From the NCBI GenBank assembly GCA_017303895.1, contig JAFLBF010000001.1:682001-746000 (forward strand): a stretch of 64,000 nt of DNA, in the 5' to 3' direction. Numbering within the stretch: position 1 is the stretch's first letter; each line of letters starts with the position of its first letter. The notes beneath the pieces were generated by a model. It was given only the letters and a program-made list of their open reading frames with translations. It ran no database searches and was not told where the DNA came from. The position numbers and the translations under genes were made by a program. This stretch comes from Bacteroidota bacterium (GTDB taxonomy: Bacteria; Bacteroidota; Bacteroidia; 2-12-FULL-35-15). Positions 35,844 through 44,302 of the stretch are shown here, piece after piece.

Positions 35844-36665
35844 CTATACTCCGGGGAAAAACAGCTCTTTGGTAATAATATACGTTCCCATAACAAGGAT
35901 AAACCAGCCAAAAACAGGCTTTAGCTTAGTTCCACTGATAAATTTAGAAAGATAACTCCCGATCATAATTCCCACAATGGCCAAAGATGTAAACAGAATC
36001 AAAAAGCCCCAGTTGAACTCATGCGTTCCAAAATCACTTAAAAATCCAATGGATGAATTAAGTGCTACAATTGCTAAAGAAGTCCCAATGGCCGACTTCA
36101 TAGGTAGTTTCGCCAACATGACCAATGCCGGGATGATCAAAAATCCGCCACCGGCACCTACTAAACCAACTAATGCCCCTACGATTATTCCTTGTTGAAA
36201 AATAAGAAAATAGCGGTATTCAAAATTGTTACTACGCTCATCGGATCGAAGTATCTTCTGTTTTCGGATCATAGTAAAGGAAGCCACTACCATTAAAATA
36301 GCCAACAAAAGCATTAATGCGGCATCTTTGGTGATCTCAAATGAACCGATATTAAACAAATGATCGGGTATACGATGCAATAAATATTTACGGGTAAGAA
36401 AAATACTCAGTACCGATGGAATTCCAAATACGATAACTGTTTTGAGACAGATCAAATTGTTTTTCAAATATCTCAAGCCACCTATAAAAGCGGATATCCC
36501 AACAATAAAAAGTGAGTAAGAAGTAGCATTTACAGGGGCAATCCCAAGCAGATACACCAACACCGGAATGGTTAGAATAGAGCCTCCAGCACCTATCAAA
36601 CCTAATGACACGCCAATCAACACTGCTGCTATATACCCTAAAATTTCCATTGCTCTAATGTGCAA
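35844..36665 (-). CDS. TauE/SafE-family sulfite/organosulfur exporter
   Basis: This 273-residue membrane protein has about eight hydrophobic helices arranged in two similar halves: GVSLGLIGAGGSILTIPVLV near the start and ALVGLVGAGGGFLIIPALVM near residue 180. These duplicated GLxGAGGG motifs are diagnostic of TauE/SafE (DUF81). Family members export sulfite, sulfoacetate or related anions. Beside a persulfide dioxygenase the likely cargo is sulfite or thiosulfate; this is inference. It has its own -7 element. Confidence 0.9.
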   Translation of the reverse strand: MHIRAMEILGYIAAVLIGVSLGLIGAGGSILTIPVLVYLLGIAPVNATSYSLFIVGISAFIGGLRYLKNNLICLKTVIVFGIPSVLSIFLTRKYLLHRIPDHLFNIGSFEITKDAALMLLLAILMVVASFTMIRKQKILRSDERSNNFEYRYFLIFQQGIIVGALVGLVGAGGGFLIIPALVMLAKLPMKSAIGTSLAIVALNSSIGFLSDFGTHEFNWGFLILFTSLAIVGIMIGSYLSKFISGTKLKPVFGWFILVMGTYIITKELFFPGV

Positions 36666-36673
36666 TTTTTTTA

Positions 36674-36681
36674 CAAAGGTA
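36674..36681 (-). promoter_or_regulatory. Candidate -7 element for the TauE-type exporter
   Basis: TACCTTTG on the minus strand sits 8 bp before the ATG at 36665, giving a very short leader. The same octamer precedes the downstream dioxygenase gene. Confidence 0.5.
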
Positions 36682-36837
36682 CAGCCATATTGCGCGCTTA
36701 ACTTATTAACTGTTTTTTAAAATTAGGAATTGACCGTGTCATGTTCCCATAGAAAAGACGCTATTGCCTTTGAATTCATTGATGAATTAACGCTCATTCT
36801 CAAAAAATCATTACACGATCATCAAAGGCGTTTCCAT

Positions 36838-36869
36838 AAAAAAAGCGTGTTGGAACCAACACGCTTTTT
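36838..36869 (-). terminator. Intrinsic terminator of the acyl-CoA dehydrogenase gene
   Basis: A perfect 14-bp stem (36840-36853 / 36856-36869, core AGCGTGTTGG) is followed by more A on the plus strand, that is a U-run on the minus strand transcript. It lies 20 bp past the stop of the gene at 36889. Confidence 0.88.
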
Positions 36870-36888
36870 AAAAAATATAAGTCTTCAA

Positions 36889-38067
36889 TTATTGAAAAGC
36901 ATTGAATCCGGTAACATCCATCCCTGTGATCAACAAGTGGATATCATGTGTTCCTTCATAGGTAACAACTGATTCAAGATTCATCATGTGACGCATGATC
37001 GGATATTCACCTGTGATGCCCATACCACCGTGAATCTGACGTGCTTCACGTGCAATCTGCAATGCCATGTTCACATTATTACGCTTTGCCATAGAGATCT
37101 GAGCAGGAGTTGCTCTGTGTTCATTCTTCAAAACTCCCAATCTCCAGGTCAATAACTGTGCTTTAGTGATCTCTGTGATCATTTCAGCTAATTTCTTTTG
37201 TGTTAACTGAAATCCACCAATCGGTTTACCAAACTGGATACGCTCTTTGGAGTAACGCAATGCTGAATCATAACAATCCATAGCAGCTCCGATAGCGCCC
37301 CAAGCGATACCGTAACGCGCAGAGTTCAAACAGCTCAAAGGGCCTTTTAAACCTTTAACAGTAGGGAATAAATTTTCTTTTGGAACTTTAACGTTTGAGA
37401 AAACCAATTCACCTGTTGCACTTGCACGTAAACTCCATTTTCCATGTGTTTCAGGTGTTGTAAACCCTTCCATTCCTCTTTCTACAACCATTCCACGAAT
37501 GTCACCTGCTTCATCTTTTGCCCAAACAACTGCAATATCAGCAAACGGAGCATTAGAGATCCACATTTTTGCACCATTTAATAAGTAATGGTCGCCTTTA
37601 TCTTTAATATTAGTGATCATTCCGGCAGGATTTGAACCATGATCAGGCTCTGTTAATCCAAAACAACCCATCATATCACCCGATGCCAATTTTGGCAAAT
37701 ATTTACGCTTTTGCTCTTGTGTACCGAATGTATAAATAGGGAACATTACCAAAGAACTTTGAACAGATGCTGTAGAACGCAAACCGCTATCTCCACGCTC
37801 TAATTCTTGCATGATAATACCGTACGAAATTTGATCCAATCCCGGACCACCGTATTCAGCAGGGATGTAAGGACCAAATGCTCCGATCTCTGCCAATCCT
37901 TTGATCCATTGCTTTGGGAAAGTTGTTGTTTGACAAGCTTCCTCAACAATTGGAGTAACTTCTTTCTTCACCCATGCACGCGCTGTTTCACGGATCAATT
38001 TATGTTCATCTGTAAGTAACTCATCCATTAAATAATAATCATGAGCTTCAAATCTGTCTGTTGCCAT
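36889..38067 (-). CDS. Acyl-CoA dehydrogenase, glutaryl-CoA dehydrogenase type
   Basis: This 392-residue flavoenzyme has the usual acyl-CoA dehydrogenase domains: helical N-terminus, beta-domain with CFGLTEPDHGSNPAGM, and C-terminal helical domain. The catalytic base is the Glu of VTYEGTHDIH near the C-terminus, as in glutaryl-CoA dehydrogenase. CLNSARYGIAWGAIGAAMDC and RIQFGKPIGGFQLTQKKLAEM also match that subgroup. It would oxidise glutaryl-CoA to crotonyl-CoA in lysine/tryptophan breakdown. It stands alone, with its own -7 element (38095) and a strong terminator. Confidence 0.9.
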   Translation of the reverse strand: MATDRFEAHDYYLMDELLTDEHKLIRETARAWVKKEVTPIVEEACQTTTFPKQWIKGLAEIGAFGPYIPAEYGGPGLDQISYGIIMQELERGDSGLRSTASVQSSLVMFPIYTFGTQEQKRKYLPKLASGDMMGCFGLTEPDHGSNPAGMITNIKDKGDHYLLNGAKMWISNAPFADIAVVWAKDEAGDIRGMVVERGMEGFTTPETHGKWSLRASATGELVFSNVKVPKENLFPTVKGLKGPLSCLNSARYGIAWGAIGAAMDCYDSALRYSKERIQFGKPIGGFQLTQKKLAEMITEITKAQLLTWRLGVLKNEHRATPAQISMAKRNNVNMALQIAREARQIHGGMGITGEYPIMRHMMNLESVVTYEGTHDIHLLITGMDVTGFNAFQ

Positions 38068-38094
38068 TCTTAGTGTATTTTATAATTTGAAGCA

Positions 38095-38102
38095 CAAAAG
38101 TA
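38095..38102 (-). promoter_or_regulatory. Candidate -7 element for the acyl-CoA dehydrogenase gene
   Basis: TACTTTTG on the minus strand matches TAnnTTTG, 27 bp before the ATG at 38067. A TTG (minus) lies 24 bp further upstream, at 38127-38129. Confidence 0.55.
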
Positions 38103-38269
38103 ATGAAATATATTATAAGTAAAAACCAATTGAAACCTATCGGCCGATCCTGCGTTACAATAACCTAATTGTTGAAAACGTTTGTTAAAAAGTTTGGATT
38201 CCACCTTTTCAAAACTTACTTTTAGAAATCTATTTTTATGAAAATTAAAAATCAGATACATTAAAGCCA

Positions 38270-39670
38270 ATGATTAGCATGAAAAAGATCTCCAGCATAT
38301 TCATCATTTTATCTGCAAGCACCTTGTTTGCTCAAACCGACATGAGCAAAGTGGCTGTGGTAGAAAAATATGCAGTAGGTTATAATGAGGTGAATAAGAT
38401 CCAGTTCATCAATGATGAATTTTTATATTCTGAAGGATGGCACAATTTACCTCAAGCCAAATTTTGGCAGCAGATCATGGCGCTTACACCCGATTCGGCA
38501 TTGGTGAATGTTGCAGGGGCAAGAAAAATTGTAGATAAAGTTTACTTAAAAGACTGGAATAAATTAACTGACCTTTCAAAAACGGCCTATAAAGACAGTA
38601 TCAGAAAAATGCATGGTGTGCCGGATAGCGTCTCTATCCTTTTAACTGCAGGGAAAAAAGATTTTTACGAGTTCAAAAAAGTGATCCCTACCATCAGTAG
38701 ATCCATTGATGTATTCAAACAAAATGGAGTTGACCCTTGGTATGCACAAGCCATTTTATTGATAGAAAGTCCGGGCAAAACCCATACTAAATCAACGGTT
38801 GGCGCCAACGGTCCTTTTCAGTTGATGAAAGCTGTTGCGATCAAACAAGGATTAAAAGTAAATAAGTATGTGGATGAAAGAACCGATGTAGAAAAAGCTG
38901 CTCTCGGTGCATCCCGTTTATTGAACAGAATTTGTATTCCATATACAAGAGCCATGCTCGACAGTGCTCATGTAAAATACAATGAAACCGATCTTTGGTT
39001 CCGATTATTGGTACTTCATTCATACCATGCAGGAGCAGGAAATGTAGCGGGTGTTATCCGCAAGATCAACCCTTCAGAAGGTGGAATGCAATTGATTCAA
39101 CAAGTATGGCAAACAACATACGGAGGATTCAGAAATGCTTCACAAAATTATTCTCAATTGGCTTTAGCAGCATTCTGCAGCTTCGATAACATTGTGATGC
39201 AACCAACCGATTCCGTTTATTTGATCGAAGGGGATAAGATGTTCAATAGCTATGTTCAATGCAAATGTGCACCTTATGATGAGTGTAACTTTTTACAAGG
39301 TTGTATTCAGAAATATGAGAACGATTTGAAAGAAGGTGTTATTCCTTTCGACTATTTTATCACGAAAGTAAAAACAGTTGAAACGGAATTAGCAGGTTTA
39401 ACGCCTTTCAAATATCCTTATAATGAAGATCATATTAATGATATCGGTTTTCATCTGCTAAAAACAAGAAATGCAGAGGAAGCCTACAAGCTATTCAAAC
39501 ATTACGAAGTGTTAAATCCGGGCTCATGGACTGTTTATCAGGGACTTGGCGATGCATCGCGACAAATGGGTAATAAAGAAAAAGCGATCGATTACTACAA
39601 AAAATCGCTTAAACTGAACCCCGAAAATCAGGATGTTATGCGCGTTATGGCTCGCTTGAATGGCAAGTAA
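38270..39670 (+). CDS. Lytic transglycosylase (SLT domain) with C-terminal TPR
   Basis: This 466-residue exported protein has a signal peptide. The start is ATG at 38270 or, more like the usual signal form, the in-frame ATG at 38279 (MKKISSIFIILSAS). The SLT domain covers about 145-300: LLIESPG holds the catalytic Glu, GANGPFQLMKAVA is the GxxGxxQ-type motif, and HSYHAGAGNV is the later YxAG-type motif. Two TPR-like repeats (about 400-460) follow, including GNKEKAIDYYKKSLKLNPEN. It should cleave peptidoglycan glycan strands in the periplasm; the TPR may bind partners. A terminator overlaps the gap before dnaG. Confidence 0.87.
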   Translation: MISMKKISSIFIILSASTLFAQTDMSKVAVVEKYAVGYNEVNKIQFINDEFLYSEGWHNLPQAKFWQQIMALTPDSALVNVAGARKIVDKVYLKDWNKLTDLSKTAYKDSIRKMHGVPDSVSILLTAGKKDFYEFKKVIPTISRSIDVFKQNGVDPWYAQAILLIESPGKTHTKSTVGANGPFQLMKAVAIKQGLKVNKYVDERTDVEKAALGASRLLNRICIPYTRAMLDSAHVKYNETDLWFRLLVLHSYHAGAGNVAGVIRKINPSEGGMQLIQQVWQTTYGGFRNASQNYSQLALAAFCSFDNIVMQPTDSVYLIEGDKMFNSYVQCKCAPYDECNFLQGCIQKYENDLKEGVIPFDYFITKVKTVETELAGLTPFKYPYNEDHINDIGFHLLKTRNAEEAYKLFKHYEVLNPGSWTVYQGLGDASRQMGNKEKAIDYYKKSLKLNPENQDVMRVMARLNGK

Positions 39671-39704
39671 TTATTGTCAAACACCTTCATATTTTTCGTA
39701 AATT

Positions 39705-39731
39705 AGCATTCCCTAAACGGAATGCTTTTTT
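39705..39731 (+). terminator. Intrinsic terminator after the lytic transglycosylase
   Basis: An 8-bp stem AGCATTCC / GGAATGCT with a 6-nt loop is followed by TTTTT. It ends seven bases before the dnaG ATG, so the dnaG transcript must begin upstream of it or very close to the start codon. Confidence 0.8.
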
Positions 39732-39737
39732 ATTTGA

Positions 39738-41738
39738 ATGATCACCAAAGAGGACATAGATAAAATTTTTGATGCAGCACGCATCGAAGAAGTTGTAGGC
39801 GATTATGTGGCACTGAAGAAACGTGGTGCCAACCTGATCGGCTTATGTCCTTTTCATGATGAAAAAACACCTTCGTTTTACGTATCTCCAGCCAAAGGGA
39901 TCTGCAAATGTTTTGGTTGTGGCAAGGGTGGTAATGCGGTGAACTTCCTGATGGAAAAGGAAGCGATGACCTATCCGGATGCATTGCGCTTTCTTGCTAA
40001 AAAATACAACATCGATATTCAGGAAGAAGAACAATCACCTGAACAGATCCAATCACACAACGATCGCGAAAGTTTGTTTGTTGTATCCTCCTTCGCACAA
40101 AAACATTTTTCCGAAAATCTATACAATACCGATGAAGGGAAATCGGTTGGTTTAGGTTATTTTAAAGAAAGAGGTTTCAGAGAAGACATCATTCAAAAGT
40201 TTCAACTTGGCTATAGCATCAATCAACGGAATGCATTTAGTGAGATCGCTTTAGCCAGTGGCTATAAAATGGAGTATCTCGTAAAATCGGGATTGACCAT
40301 TGAATATAAGAACGATAGAGAGGAAGGAACAGAAGAAGGGCAAGCCAATCAACAGGAGATAAAATATTCTGATCGTTTCTGGGGACGTGTGATGTTTCCA
40401 ATACATAATGTTACGGGGCGTGTGATCGCATTTGGAGGTAGAACATTACGGACAGATACCAAGAAGATCGCGAAATACATCAACTCTCCCGAAACAGAGA
40501 TCTATCATAAAAGTGATGTATTGTATGGGATCTATTTCGCTAAGAAAGAGATCATCAATCAGGACAATTGCTTTTTAGTAGAAGGATATACCGATGTTAT
40601 TTCCATGCATCAGGCAGGGATTGAGAATGTGGTAGCGAGCAGTGGTACATCCCTTACGCATGGTCAGATAAAACTCATCAGACGATTTACCAATAACATT
40701 ACCATTTTGTATGATGGTGATAGTGCAGGTATAAAAGCCAGTTTCAGGGGGATCGATCTTATTCTGGAAGAAGGCTTGAATGTAAAAGTGTTGTTGTTTC
40801 CTGATGGTGATGATCCGGATTCCTATTCTAAAAAAGTAAGCTCCGAACAGTTAAAAGATTTTATAAAAAACAACTCCAAAGATTTTATTTCATTCAAAAC
40901 AAATTTGTTGATGAATGAAGTAAAGAACGATCCAATTAAAAAGGCTGGATTGATCAAAGAGATCGTGGAGAGTATTGCTCTTATTCCGGAGGCGATCTAT
41001 CGCTCGGTATATGTAAAAGAATGTAGCCGCATCATGGATGTGGAAGAGCATATTTTGCTGAGCGAACTGAATAAGATCCGCAGTAAAAAATACAATGAAA
41101 AACGGAATCAGCCGGTAGAACCTGCTGAGAACAATAGCTACATTGAAGAACTGATCAGCGAAGAAAAGAAGGAAGCTGTAAGTGCCGATGCAGAACACCA
41201 GGAAAGAGATATCATCCGTTTGTTGATCAATTATGGAAATAAAGAAGTTCGTGTTGAGGTGCAGGATGATGATGGAAAGCCCATGGAAATTGGTGTTACT
41301 GTAGCTCAACTGTTGATCCATGAACTTCAGAACGATAATATTATTTTAGACAATTTACTTTACAACCGCATTTATACAGAGTTTGTAGAGCAGTTGGAAA
41401 AAGAAAATGTTCCTGATTATAATTACTTTATTGGTCATGAAAACAATGCGATCAGTTCTCTGACGGTCGATCTGATAAGTACTCTTCACTCACTTTCCAA
41501 TTGGGAGCAACACGGCATTTATATTACCATGGAGGAAGATGTGTTGAAGAAGTCGGTGCTGAATGCGGTATATGCCTTAAAAAGCAGACGATTAGAGATC
41601 ATGATCCATGATATACAAAAGCGTTTGAAAGAAAATCCTCCGGAAGAAGAATTGGTTCAATTGATGCAAACACAACATCAATTGCTGGAAGCAAAACGTG
41701 AATTCAATGCACTGTTAGGTAGGATCATTGTTAAATAA
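39738..41738 (+). CDS. dnaG: DNA primase DnaG
   Basis: This 666-residue primase makes RNA primers for replication. The CHC2 zinc site is complete: Cys37, His40, Cys58 and Cys61, with the same 17- and 2-residue spacing as E. coli. The Toprim domain is visible with VEGYTDVISMHQAG at about 280 and LYDGDSAG at about 330. The C-terminal helical region, which binds the DnaB helicase, is divergent, with a charged linker at about 455-485. Length is typical. Its stop overlaps the start of the next gene (TAATG). Confidence 0.96.
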   Translation: MITKEDIDKIFDAARIEEVVGDYVALKKRGANLIGLCPFHDEKTPSFYVSPAKGICKCFGCGKGGNAVNFLMEKEAMTYPDALRFLAKKYNIDIQEEEQSPEQIQSHNDRESLFVVSSFAQKHFSENLYNTDEGKSVGLGYFKERGFREDIIQKFQLGYSINQRNAFSEIALASGYKMEYLVKSGLTIEYKNDREEGTEEGQANQQEIKYSDRFWGRVMFPIHNVTGRVIAFGGRTLRTDTKKIAKYINSPETEIYHKSDVLYGIYFAKKEIINQDNCFLVEGYTDVISMHQAGIENVVASSGTSLTHGQIKLIRRFTNNITILYDGDSAGIKASFRGIDLILEEGLNVKVLLFPDGDDPDSYSKKVSSEQLKDFIKNNSKDFISFKTNLLMNEVKNDPIKKAGLIKEIVESIALIPEAIYRSVYVKECSRIMDVEEHILLSELNKIRSKKYNEKRNQPVEPAENNSYIEELISEEKKEAVSADAEHQERDIIRLLINYGNKEVRVEVQDDDGKPMEIGVTVAQLLIHELQNDNIILDNLLYNRIYTEFVEQLEKENVPDYNYFIGHENNAISSLTVDLISTLHSLSNWEQHGIYITMEEDVLKKSVLNAVYALKSRRLEIMIHDIQKRLKENPPEEELVQLMQTQHQLLEAKREFNALLGRIIVK

Positions 41739-42196
41739 TGAATATGGCAGAAAACAAGATCTGGTATGGCCATCCAACTGTAGAAGCATTAGATTGGATG
41801 AATCCGAATACTTTGGCTGAGTCGTTACACATCCGTGTTACAGAAATAGGTCCTGATTACATTAAAGGAACAATGCCGGTGGATGGAAGAACCAAGCAGC
41901 CCTTCGGTCTGTTACATGGTGGTGCTTCCGTAGCACTTGCCGAAACATTAGGAAGTATTGCTTCCTGGCTTTGTGTAAATCCTGAATTATTTATTGGTGT
42001 AGGTATCGAGATCAATGCGAATCATATCAAAGCCGTTACCGGAGGAATAGTAACCGGTGTTTGTAAGCCCATTCATGTGAAAGGGATGAATCACATCTGG
42101 GAGATCAAGATCTATAATGAAAATGAAGAATTAACCTGCATCAGCAGATTTACATGCAGCATTGTTTCTAAAAGTAAGATGCAGGGAATAAAATAA
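41738..42196 (+). CDS. Hotdog-fold acyl-CoA thioesterase (PaaI/MenI-like)
   Basis: This 152-residue thioesterase has the PFGLLHGGASVALAETLGSIAS motif, with the Glu on the central helix that is the catalytic residue of the PaaI/YdiI/MenI group. The nearest described members hydrolyse 1,4-dihydroxy-2-naphthoyl-CoA in menaquinone synthesis or phenylacetyl-CoA derivatives; the choice cannot be made here. It starts at ATG 41738, overlapping the dnaG stop, or at the in-frame ATG 41744. It is convergent with the next gene, 4 bp apart. Confidence 0.87.
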   Translation: MNMAENKIWYGHPTVEALDWMNPNTLAESLHIRVTEIGPDYIKGTMPVDGRTKQPFGLLHGGASVALAETLGSIASWLCVNPELFIGVGIEINANHIKAVTGGIVTGVCKPIHVKGMNHIWEIKIYNENEELTCISRFTCSIVSKSKMQGIK

Positions 42197-42200
42197 ATGC

Positions 42201-42668
42201 TTACTTATCCTTTTTGAATCCAACCAGAACCGAAACACAACCTGATGGAGGTGTAGAGCTTGTCGATTCAGGTGCATTTGCCGAAACCTCAACGATCAAT
42301 TGCTGACTGGATTTAGATTTAAAATCCCAAAAATCAGTCGAATCATTCTTTTTACTGTCGAACAACACTTTTCTGGATTGATCCATTACTTTAAAGGAAC
42401 ATTCGCCAAGGACCTCTTCCCCGCAGACAAGGATACGGTAATCCTGACCGGAATAGATAGTTAAACCTACTTCAATACTGTGCCCGGGAGTGAGCATGGA
42501 TGTATTGGTTTGTCCGTTGTGAGTAAACGGAGCAATGTTCGGCATACATTTCTTCTTTATAAAAGCATTGCACTGTGCATTTGCCTGATAAAAAAATAAA
42601 ACCATTACGAACATTGTCATAATGGTTTTGAATGGAGTAAATGTTTTCATTGCTTGCGTTTTACGCAT
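42201..42668 (-). CDS. Hypothetical secreted protein
   Basis: This 155-residue protein has a signal peptide (hydrophobic about 16-31, ending ANAQC). The start is ATG at 42668, overlapping the preceding stop (TAATG), or the in-frame ATG at 42650. The mature part contains six or so cysteines (QCNAFIKKKCMPNI, CGEEVLGEC, GCVSVLVG) and a segment GHSIEVGLTIYSGQDYRILVCG suggesting a small beta-sandwich with disulfides. I do not recognise a family. It is co-directional with the lipoprotein gene upstream and probably co-transcribed. Confidence 0.75.
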   Translation of the reverse strand: MRKTQAMKTFTPFKTIMTMFVMVLFFYQANAQCNAFIKKKCMPNIAPFTHNGQTNTSMLTPGHSIEVGLTIYSGQDYRILVCGEEVLGECSFKVMDQSRKVLFDSKKNDSTDFWDFKSKSSQQLIVEVSANAPESTSSTPPSGCVSVLVGFKKDK

Positions 42669-43564
42669 TATTGAATCATTTTGTTTCGGATCTCTGCTGC
42701 TTTATCTGAAATTTGTTTTAATTGATCCGCTGTTATCTTGTAGGAAGCATTGTTACCAATGGTGGTAACACCTTTTTCTTTATCAGTACTTACAGTAGTT
42801 TCCGTTGGTTCTACTTTGATACCATCATAAACCTCTTTTAAAGGGCTCATTAAGGCATACACCTCAGCAACACCTTCGTTATCAGTCTTATAGCTATCCA
42901 AAAGTGCCATTAGATTATCTAAAGAAAGCTTTTGCTCCCCAATACGTGTAGAAACATCTTCATTTTTAGTGTCTGTTGCGATCTTGGTAGCAATATAAAG
43001 ACCTTCCACCCATCCTCCTGCAATAATAAGCGCAGAAACGCCCGGCTGGCCATTTTCTTTTAGATAAGAATCAGCATTCCAATAAGAATCAGAAATGATC
43101 GATAACAAAGAATCTCTGTTTTCCATATTCGTTTCAATACGCTCAGTTGTTTTCTCATCAAAAGAACCACTGATCCCTAATCCTGTAGCTAATTTATTGG
43201 TACAACGCAAATAAAGCATTGATTCCTGTGTCTTGTCAAACATGCTGGTGAAACTTAGATCAGCACCATAAATACCTAAGTTCAACGCCTTTGACTTCAC
43301 AGAGGAATATTTAGAGACATTGTCAATTGGGTTTAAGTATGCGCTATTGTATTTTGCTCCGGCAGCCTTCAACAAACTGGTTGTTTCAACCGGTGAAGGA
43401 ATAGAATAAAATACATTTTGTGCTTTAGAGTCTTTTTCACTTTTAGCGGTAGTAGTATCTGTTAGTGATACCTCTTCTGAATCTGTCTCAGAACCTCCAC
43501 AAGCAAAAAGCGTCATAGAAGCACCTAATAGTAAAATATAAGCATAATTTGTTTTCATTTTCAT
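42668..43564 (-). CDS. Hypothetical lipoprotein
   Basis: This 298-residue lipoprotein begins MKMKTNYAYILLLGASMTLFAC, with the lipobox Cys at about 22. I chose ATG 43564 (43558 is also possible) because the frame, though open to 43879, would otherwise run through the coding region of the PAP2-like gene and lose the signal peptide; a -7 element at 43584-43591 supports this. The mature part is mostly helical and acidic with a charged linker at the start. Sequences such as IIAGGWVEGLYIATKIA suggest an all-helical fold. No known family is recognised. Confidence 0.75.
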   Translation of the reverse strand: MKMKTNYAYILLLGASMTLFACGGSETDSEEVSLTDTTTAKSEKDSKAQNVFYSIPSPVETTSLLKAAGAKYNSAYLNPIDNVSKYSSVKSKALNLGIYGADLSFTSMFDKTQESMLYLRCTNKLATGLGISGSFDEKTTERIETNMENRDSLLSIISDSYWNADSYLKENGQPGVSALIIAGGWVEGLYIATKIATDTKNEDVSTRIGEQKLSLDNLMALLDSYKTDNEGVAEVYALMSPLKEVYDGIKVEPTETTVSTDKEKGVTTIGNNASYKITADQLKQISDKAAEIRNKMIQ

Positions 43565-43583
43565 AGCGTAGTATTTCATATAC

Positions 43584-43591
43584 CAAATATA
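43584..43591 (-). promoter_or_regulatory. Candidate -7 element for the lipoprotein gene at 42668-43564
   Basis: TATATTTG on the minus strand matches TAnnTTTG and lies 19 bp before the chosen ATG, in the gap after the PAP2-like gene. It supports a start here rather than further upstream. Confidence 0.55.
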
Positions 43592-43650
43592 TGAAAAAAA
43601 CATTTTTGCTATGCCTTTTTTAAAAACAATCGTCAAAAAGTTAATAAATA

Positions 43651-44301
43651 TTAGAGAAAGAGCATTAATGCAAATTCGACCAGAAATCCTAAAAGGAAAC
43701 CCGTGTATACCTGTGCAGGTGTGTGTGCATTTAGTTTTAAGCGGGCAAAACCGACTAAGCCTGCAACTAAAATGGAAATAATAGCGATCAGCTGCAGGTC
43801 GATCATTAAACGGAACGAAATGCCAATGATAGCAGCCACCGTGCCTCCGATCCCTATTGCATGTGCACTGATCTTCCATTTCAAATTAATGATCAGTGTG
43901 AGTAGGATAGAGATGGCAGCTCCGAGTATCAGTAGCTTAAAAATAGAAGGGAAGTCGCCTGCTGTATGGAATAAGTAATACAAGGAAAAATAAAACAATG
44001 CGGTGCTGATGTATGGTACATACCGTTCTTCCGAATTTTCCATTTCCAAGGTTTTAATGCGTTTCAATCGTAATAATATCAATGCATTAATAGCGGGCAT
44101 AATGAATGTAAAAACAAATGTAACACCAACTAAAAATATCTTTAATACCAGAGGCGTAAAGGTGGAGATATAGTTTTTAGTAAAGAGCAAGGCCAAAAAG
44201 CCATAGGTAGGCATCAGCAGTGGATGAAACACATAAGAAATGAATTTCGCCAGTTTTTCCCCGAATGTCTTTTGAGGAGCAGCTTGAATCTCTAATTCCA
44301 T
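43651..44301 (-). CDS. PAP2-like integral membrane protein
   Basis: This 216-residue membrane protein has about six helices. The C-terminal part contains ISAHAIGIGG and LNAHTPAQVYTGFLLG, resembling the second and third motifs of PAP2 lipid phosphatases (SGH-type and RxxxxxHxxxD-type). The first motif (KxxxxxxRP) is not clear; KTLEMENSEERY is the nearest match. It may be an inactive or divergent member. It starts 1 bp after the rpoN stop, so it is probably co-transcribed with rpoN. Confidence 0.65.
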   Translation of the reverse strand: MELEIQAAPQKTFGEKLAKFISYVFHPLLMPTYGFLALLFTKNYISTFTPLVLKIFLVGVTFVFTFIMPAINALILLRLKRIKTLEMENSEERYVPYISTALFYFSLYYLFHTAGDFPSIFKLLILGAAISILLTLIINLKWKISAHAIGIGGTVAAIIGISFRLMIDLQLIAIISILVAGLVGFARLKLNAHTPAQVYTGFLLGFLVEFALMLFL

Positions 44302-44302
44302 C

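Noticed and set aside
36730-36972. An 80-residue open frame on the plus strand
   Set aside because: It runs through the acyl-CoA dehydrogenase terminator hairpin and into the 3' end of that gene on the other strand. Composition and sequence show no protein-like pattern.
43565-43879. N-terminal extension of the lipoprotein at 42668
   Set aside because: It would overlap the PAP2-like gene in another frame and bury the lipoprotein signal. A -7 element lies just before the shorter start.
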